Of a stretch of DNA of 64,000 nucleotides, positions 60,837 through 64,000 are shown piece after piece. Numbering within the stretch: position 1 is the stretch's first letter; the number at the start of each line of letters is the position of its first letter. Below the pieces are notes generated by a model, which ran no database searches, was not told where the DNA came from, and saw only the letters and a list, made by a program, of their open reading frames with translations. Origin of the DNA: Chitinophaga deserti (GTDB lineage Bacteria > Bacteroidota > Bacteroidia > Chitinophagales > Chitinophagaceae); contig NZ_QFFK01000013.1 of assembly GCF_003149455.1 (NCBI RefSeq), forward strand, positions 62,001-126,000, read 5' to 3'. A program made the translations under genes and the position numbers.

Positions 60837-61994
60837 TTAACGGTTTATCCAATTGGTGTAAAATTTCTTTAAGACAAGACTGTAATTCCAGCCCTTGTTA
60901 TCTTTTGTATTGGTTTCATAAAGACAATAAATGATGTTCCCCGGTCCGGCAGCGAGATCGCTGTAACCGGCAGGACCTGCATCCAGCACTTTCGTTACAG
61001 GCCAGGTAAGCCCGTTATCGAACGATGCTTTTGCGGTGAGGTTCTTACGCGGATGCTTCTCGATGTCTTTGCTATCCGGGTTCACGAACACGAGTGCGGG
61101 CTTGCCTTTGGCGGATGTTACCGCAGTGATGGAAGCCATGCAGGTGGGGTCGAAGAGTTCATCAGCAAACCGTACAGGGCTCCAGCCTGTGCTGCCGTCG
61201 GCACTTACGCTGAAAGCGCGGCGCTTCACTGCCGAGGGGCTACGGATGCTCATGAGCACCTTACCATCCGGGAGCTGTACAGGCTGGCTCTCGTTGGGAT
61301 TGGAGATGGTGGCGGAACTGTCGGCTACAATGGCACCGCGCTCCCAAGTTTTACCGTAGTCGTCGCTGTAAATGGTAGCCATGCAGGAAGGATGGTGGCT
61401 GCGGCGGGGCGTCAGCTTCCGGGAATCTGCGAGCCACACTGCAGACAGCAGGCGGCCGTTCTTCAGTTGTATGCCGTGTCCCGGGCCCGGTGCCAGTACC
61501 TTCCAGTTGTATTCCGGCTTGAAGCGATCGTATACATTCGTGATATCCTTCGGTTTGGACCAGGTAAGGCCATCGTCTGCAGAGGAAATATAATATGCGT
61601 CTTTATAGTCTTTCTGGTACAGCAGGTGTACAGTTCCACGATCGTCCACAATGGGTACTGGGTTGCCTACGGGCCCTTGTTTGAAGCTGTCCAGCACATG
61701 GATCTCGCTCCAGGTTTTCCCTTCATCGGTACTTCTGCGCAGGGCCAGGTGCATATCTGCCCAGTCGCTGGCGTTACCGATGCGGGCTTCGCAAAAGGCC
61801 AGCAGTGAGTGCTTCTTCGTAACCACCAGCGCGGGGATGCGCATGGAAGCATAGAGGCCGCCCGGTTCAAAAACAACTTGCGTTTCTTCTGCCGGTGCCG
61901 ATGCCCCCTGTCTGGATGTAGTGCAGGCAGCGAATAACATCCCGCCTGCTACTGCCATGGCAGCCATTATCCTGATTCTTCTGTTCATATGCAT
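60837..61994 (-). CDS. Exo-alpha-sialidase (lipoprotein)
   Basis: This protein of about 385 aa is a six-bladed beta-propeller sialidase anchored by a lipobox (AGGMLFAAC). The RIP motif is MRIPALVV, and Asp-box repeats are STDEGKTWSE, SADDGLTWSK, SDDYGKTWER and SFDNGLTWPV. The Glu/Arg and Arg of the catalytic site appear in NPNESQPV and SIRSPS. It would release terminal sialic acid outside the cell. I start at 61994; 61988 is possible. It lies 13 nt after the second sialidase gene. Confidence 0.87.
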   Translation of the reverse strand: MHMNRRIRIMAAMAVAGGMLFAACTTSRQGASAPAEETQVVFEPGGLYASMRIPALVVTKKHSLLAFCEARIGNASDWADMHLALRRSTDEGKTWSEIHVLDSFKQGPVGNPVPIVDDRGTVHLLYQKDYKDAYYISSADDGLTWSKPKDITNVYDRFKPEYNWKVLAPGPGHGIQLKNGRLLSAVWLADSRKLTPRRSHHPSCMATIYSDDYGKTWERGAIVADSSATISNPNESQPVQLPDGKVLMSIRSPSAVKRRAFSVSADGSTGWSPVRFADELFDPTCMASITAVTSAKGKPALVFVNPDSKDIEKHPRKNLTAKASFDNGLTWPVTKVLDAGPAGYSDLAAGPGNIIYCLYETNTKDNKGWNYSLVLKKFYTNWINR

Positions 61995-62007
61995 GTATTC
62001 GTTACCG

Positions 62008-63171
62008 TTATTTGATGTTGGAAAGCAGCACCGTCCGGAAGGCGATGCCGTTAAAGTATCTCGATAAACCACCCTCAAACAGCAGGCCTACTTTCGTGTC
62101 GGAAAGCATTACCAGGTCTGAGTATCCTGACGGTCCTTCGAACACCACGTTCTTTTTATCCCATGCCTTGCCATTATCGCCGCTCATGCGGATGGTCATA
62201 TTGGTACGGGTGGTAGCGGCGGGATTAGAGAAGAACAACCGATGGTTGCCGTTCACCATGCCGGAAAGCAGGGAGCCCTGGCAAACGGGGTCTGTCAGTG
62301 TTTTTTCATCGTATGCGGCCGACCAGGTGATTCCGCCATCGGTGCTGATGCTGGCGAGGCGCTTGTAATCGTTGCCGCCTACCCGCATGTTCAGCATGAG
62401 CCTGCCGTCAGATAATTCCGCAACAGTGCTTTCGTTAGGGTTCAGTCCGGATAACTGCGGAACTGCGCCGCCCAGTTTCCAGGTAAGACCGGCATCGTCG
62501 GAATAGATCACATGTGAGTTACCCCTTCTCCCCGCGCCTACTTCGATATAGTCGCAGGGTATTACCATCCGGTTCTTATGCGCACCCTGCGATATCTGGA
62601 TGCCATGGCAAGGCCCGGTGGCGTACCATCCCCAGCCCGGAGCCTTTACAGTAGTGGTGATCTCTTTCGGTGCGTCCCAGGTTTTGCCTTCGTCGGCCGA
62701 GGATGTGAGGTATACGCGCCGTGTGTCTTTACTGGTACCCGCGTTGATGGTGCCGATATCGTCGTGCCCGTAGTTCCAGGTCATCAGGAGGCGGACGGTA
62801 CCTGTGTTACGGTCTACCACGGGGGCAGGGTTACCGCAGGTATTATCGCCATCGCTCCAAACCACCTGCAGCTTGCTCCAGGTTCTGCCGGAATCTGCGG
62901 AGCGTTTCATCACGAGGTCGATATCCCCTTCATCACTGCAATCGTTCTTACGCCCTTCCGCGAAAGCGAGCAATCCACCTGAATTGGTCATCACAATGGC
63001 CGGAATACGGAAGCAGCTGTAGCCTTCGGTTCCCTGCTGGAATACGTAGGGCAGCACCGAGGAAGGGGGTTCTATCTTTGGGAAGATCCTTTCCGGATCT
63101 TCGTTACAAGCCCATGCCAGGGGCAGGGACAGGGATATAATAAGTAGTGTATGCCTGAAGTTCATCATCAT
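62008..63171 (-). CDS. Exo-alpha-sialidase (second, secreted lipoprotein)
   Basis: This protein of about 387 aa is a sialidase of the same fold but a diverged sequence. It has a signal with Cys (LLIISLSLPLAWAC), the FRIP motif (CFRIPAIVM) and Asp boxes SADSGRTWSK, SADEGKTWDA, SDDAGLTWKL and STDGGITWSA. It retains catalytic-type residues in NPNESTVAE and NMRVGGND. Start: three ATGs in a row (63171, 63168, 63165). Having two different sialidases suggests different linkage preferences. It is 4 nt from the SusD gene. Confidence 0.87.
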   Translation of the reverse strand: MMMNFRHTLLIISLSLPLAWACNEDPERIFPKIEPPSSVLPYVFQQGTEGYSCFRIPAIVMTNSGGLLAFAEGRKNDCSDEGDIDLVMKRSADSGRTWSKLQVVWSDGDNTCGNPAPVVDRNTGTVRLLMTWNYGHDDIGTINAGTSKDTRRVYLTSSADEGKTWDAPKEITTTVKAPGWGWYATGPCHGIQISQGAHKNRMVIPCDYIEVGAGRRGNSHVIYSDDAGLTWKLGGAVPQLSGLNPNESTVAELSDGRLMLNMRVGGNDYKRLASISTDGGITWSAAYDEKTLTDPVCQGSLLSGMVNGNHRLFFSNPAATTRTNMTIRMSGDNGKAWDKKNVVFEGPSGYSDLVMLSDTKVGLLFEGGLSRYFNGIAFRTVLLSNIK

Positions 63172-63175
63172 TAGT

Positions 63176-64000
63176 TTATTTGTAACCTTCGGTCTGATCA
63201 ATATTCGGGTTGTTAGCCATCACCGTGGTGTTCACGGGCCAGAACAGCGGAGTGGTTTTGCCGATCAGGTTCGGGATATACTGGTAGATGTCAATGGTGC
63301 CGCCTTTGTGGAAGCGCACCAGGTCCCACCAGCGCTTATTCTCGAAATACAGCTCACGGCCGCGCTCGTTGAGTATCTCTTTCTCGATGACCGCTTTATC
63401 CGTAGCGCCGGTATACTCACCGGTTTTAGCGCGGGCACGTACTTTATCGAGGTACGTTTTGGCCAGTGCACCGTTGTTCATCGCTGCAAAAGCTTCCGCT
63501 TTGAGGAGGAAGAGGTCAGCGAGACGGTAAAGGATGATATCGTTATCAGAAATACGATCGTCTGTATACTGCTTACCGGGATACTTGGTGATCCAGGCTA
63601 CTTTGGGGCCGGTAGGCTGGCGTTCCGTTACCCACGTGAAGGGTATGCGTACATCGGCCGGATTGGTGAACAACGTGCGGGAAAGCGGACTTATCTGGTA
63701 AGCGCCCTGCCCGTTACCGGAATTCTTCACCCAGGGGATGCTGTCGAGGTTCAGGGCACCCTGTACGATAGATTCAAAAGGCAGTGCATTCTTGGCATAG
63801 TTGCCACCGGGCGTTTCATCGCGGTGGTAAAATGCAGCCATGAGCACTTCCGGGTTCTCGGAAGCACGCTTACCTGTTACATCCGCGAAGGAAGCATTGA
63901 GCTGGAGACCGGTAGTTTCAATCTCCGTGATCACGTCCACCGCCTGCTGCAGTGCGGCATCTCCACCAGCCAGTACTTTGGCTTTCCACATCAGGGCCTC
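63176..64000 (-). CDS. SusD/RagB-family lipoprotein (C-terminal part, continues past the window)
   Basis: Only the last ~275 residues are present. They carry the SusD C-terminal features: DNDILYRLADLFLLKAEA, ARAKTGEYTGATDKAV and the closing block ELYFENKRWWDLVRFHKG. It is the surface glycan-binding partner of a SusC that must lie just beyond 64000. It is 4 nt upstream of the sialidase gene, so the sialic-acid operon has its own SusC/SusD import pair. Confidence 0.9.
   Translation of the reverse strand, partial: EALMWKAKVLAGGDAALQQAVDVITEIETTGLQLNASFADVTGKRASENPEVLMAAFYHRDETPGGNYAKNALPFESIVQGALNLDSIPWVKNSGNGQGAYQISPLSRTLFTNPADVRIPFTWVTERQPTGPKVAWITKYPGKQYTDDRISDNDIILYRLADLFLLKAEAFAAMNNGALAKTYLDKVRARAKTGEYTGATDKAVIEKEILNERGRELYFENKRWWDLVRFHKGGTIDIYQYIPNLIGKTTPLFWPVNTTVMANNPNIDQTEGYK

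Overview
The window reads as a chromosomal segment of a Bacteroidota bacterium, most likely a Chitinophaga-like member of the Chitinophagaceae. The reasons are tandem SusC/SusD pairs, TTTG/TAnnTTTG-type promoters, almost no Shine-Dalgarno signals, many SPII lipoproteins, large FtsX-type permeases behind sigma-54-like promoters, LytS/LytTR signalling and a sialic-acid locus. Genus-level placement is inference. I see no rRNA, tRNA, IS element, integrase or CRISPR array.

1-9.7 kb is ordinary chromosome: the start of a Tat-exported protein, a SpoT-like HD hydrolase, a serine hydrolase, an SRPBCC protein, a fatty-acid desaturase, an RRM RNA-binding protein, a large FtsX-type permease, a cyclophilin-like lipoprotein, an alpha/beta hydrolase with a hexapeptide acetyltransferase, and an AraC regulator. 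9.7-17.4 kb is an accessory island. It holds an ATPase plus RloB (Toprim-like) pair that looks like an anti-phage system, three tandem Crp/Fnr-like paralogues, and a compact module I do not recognise as any named system. That module consists of an 11-nt degenerate tandem-repeat array, a small HTH gene, four CGGCCA iteron-like repeats, a ~258-aa protein of unknown family, a 68-aa holin-like membrane protein, a DnaC-like ATPase and a DnaD-like winged-helix protein.

17.8-31.5 kb is a polysaccharide-utilisation operon, all on the minus strand: a GH71/99-like enzyme, SusC, SusD, a second SusC, a second SusD and a second GH71/99-like enzyme. 32-47 kb is mixed housekeeping and accessory genes: lipoproteins, methyltransferases, an acyltransferase, a LytS/LytTR two-component pair, a membrane-anchored HTH regulator divergent from a secreted lectin-fold protein, a choloylglycine-hydrolase-type enzyme and a large FAD/Fe-S D-lactate-dehydrogenase-type protein. 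47.4-52.3 kb is a two-gene FtsX-type permease operon behind a palindrome and a sigma-54-like promoter.

52.4-53.8 kb carries a second copy of the unknown family: another, longer 11-nt array (about 30 units), a promoter-like box, and a paralogue of the 15.0 kb gene. Here the gene is flipped relative to the array and promoter and is bracketed by a 13-bp perfect inverted repeat. Flipping it back would restore the array-promoter-gene order of the first locus, so this may be an invertible switch.

54-64 kb ends with an esterase, a PepSY-like protein and a methyltransferase, and then a tightly packed minus-strand sialic-acid operon: SusD (partial), two sialidases, N-acetylneuraminate lyase, a PKD/LamG surface lipoprotein, a kelch-type sialic-acid mutarotase and an MFS transporter. 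Together these would release, bind, epimerise, import and cleave sialic acid.
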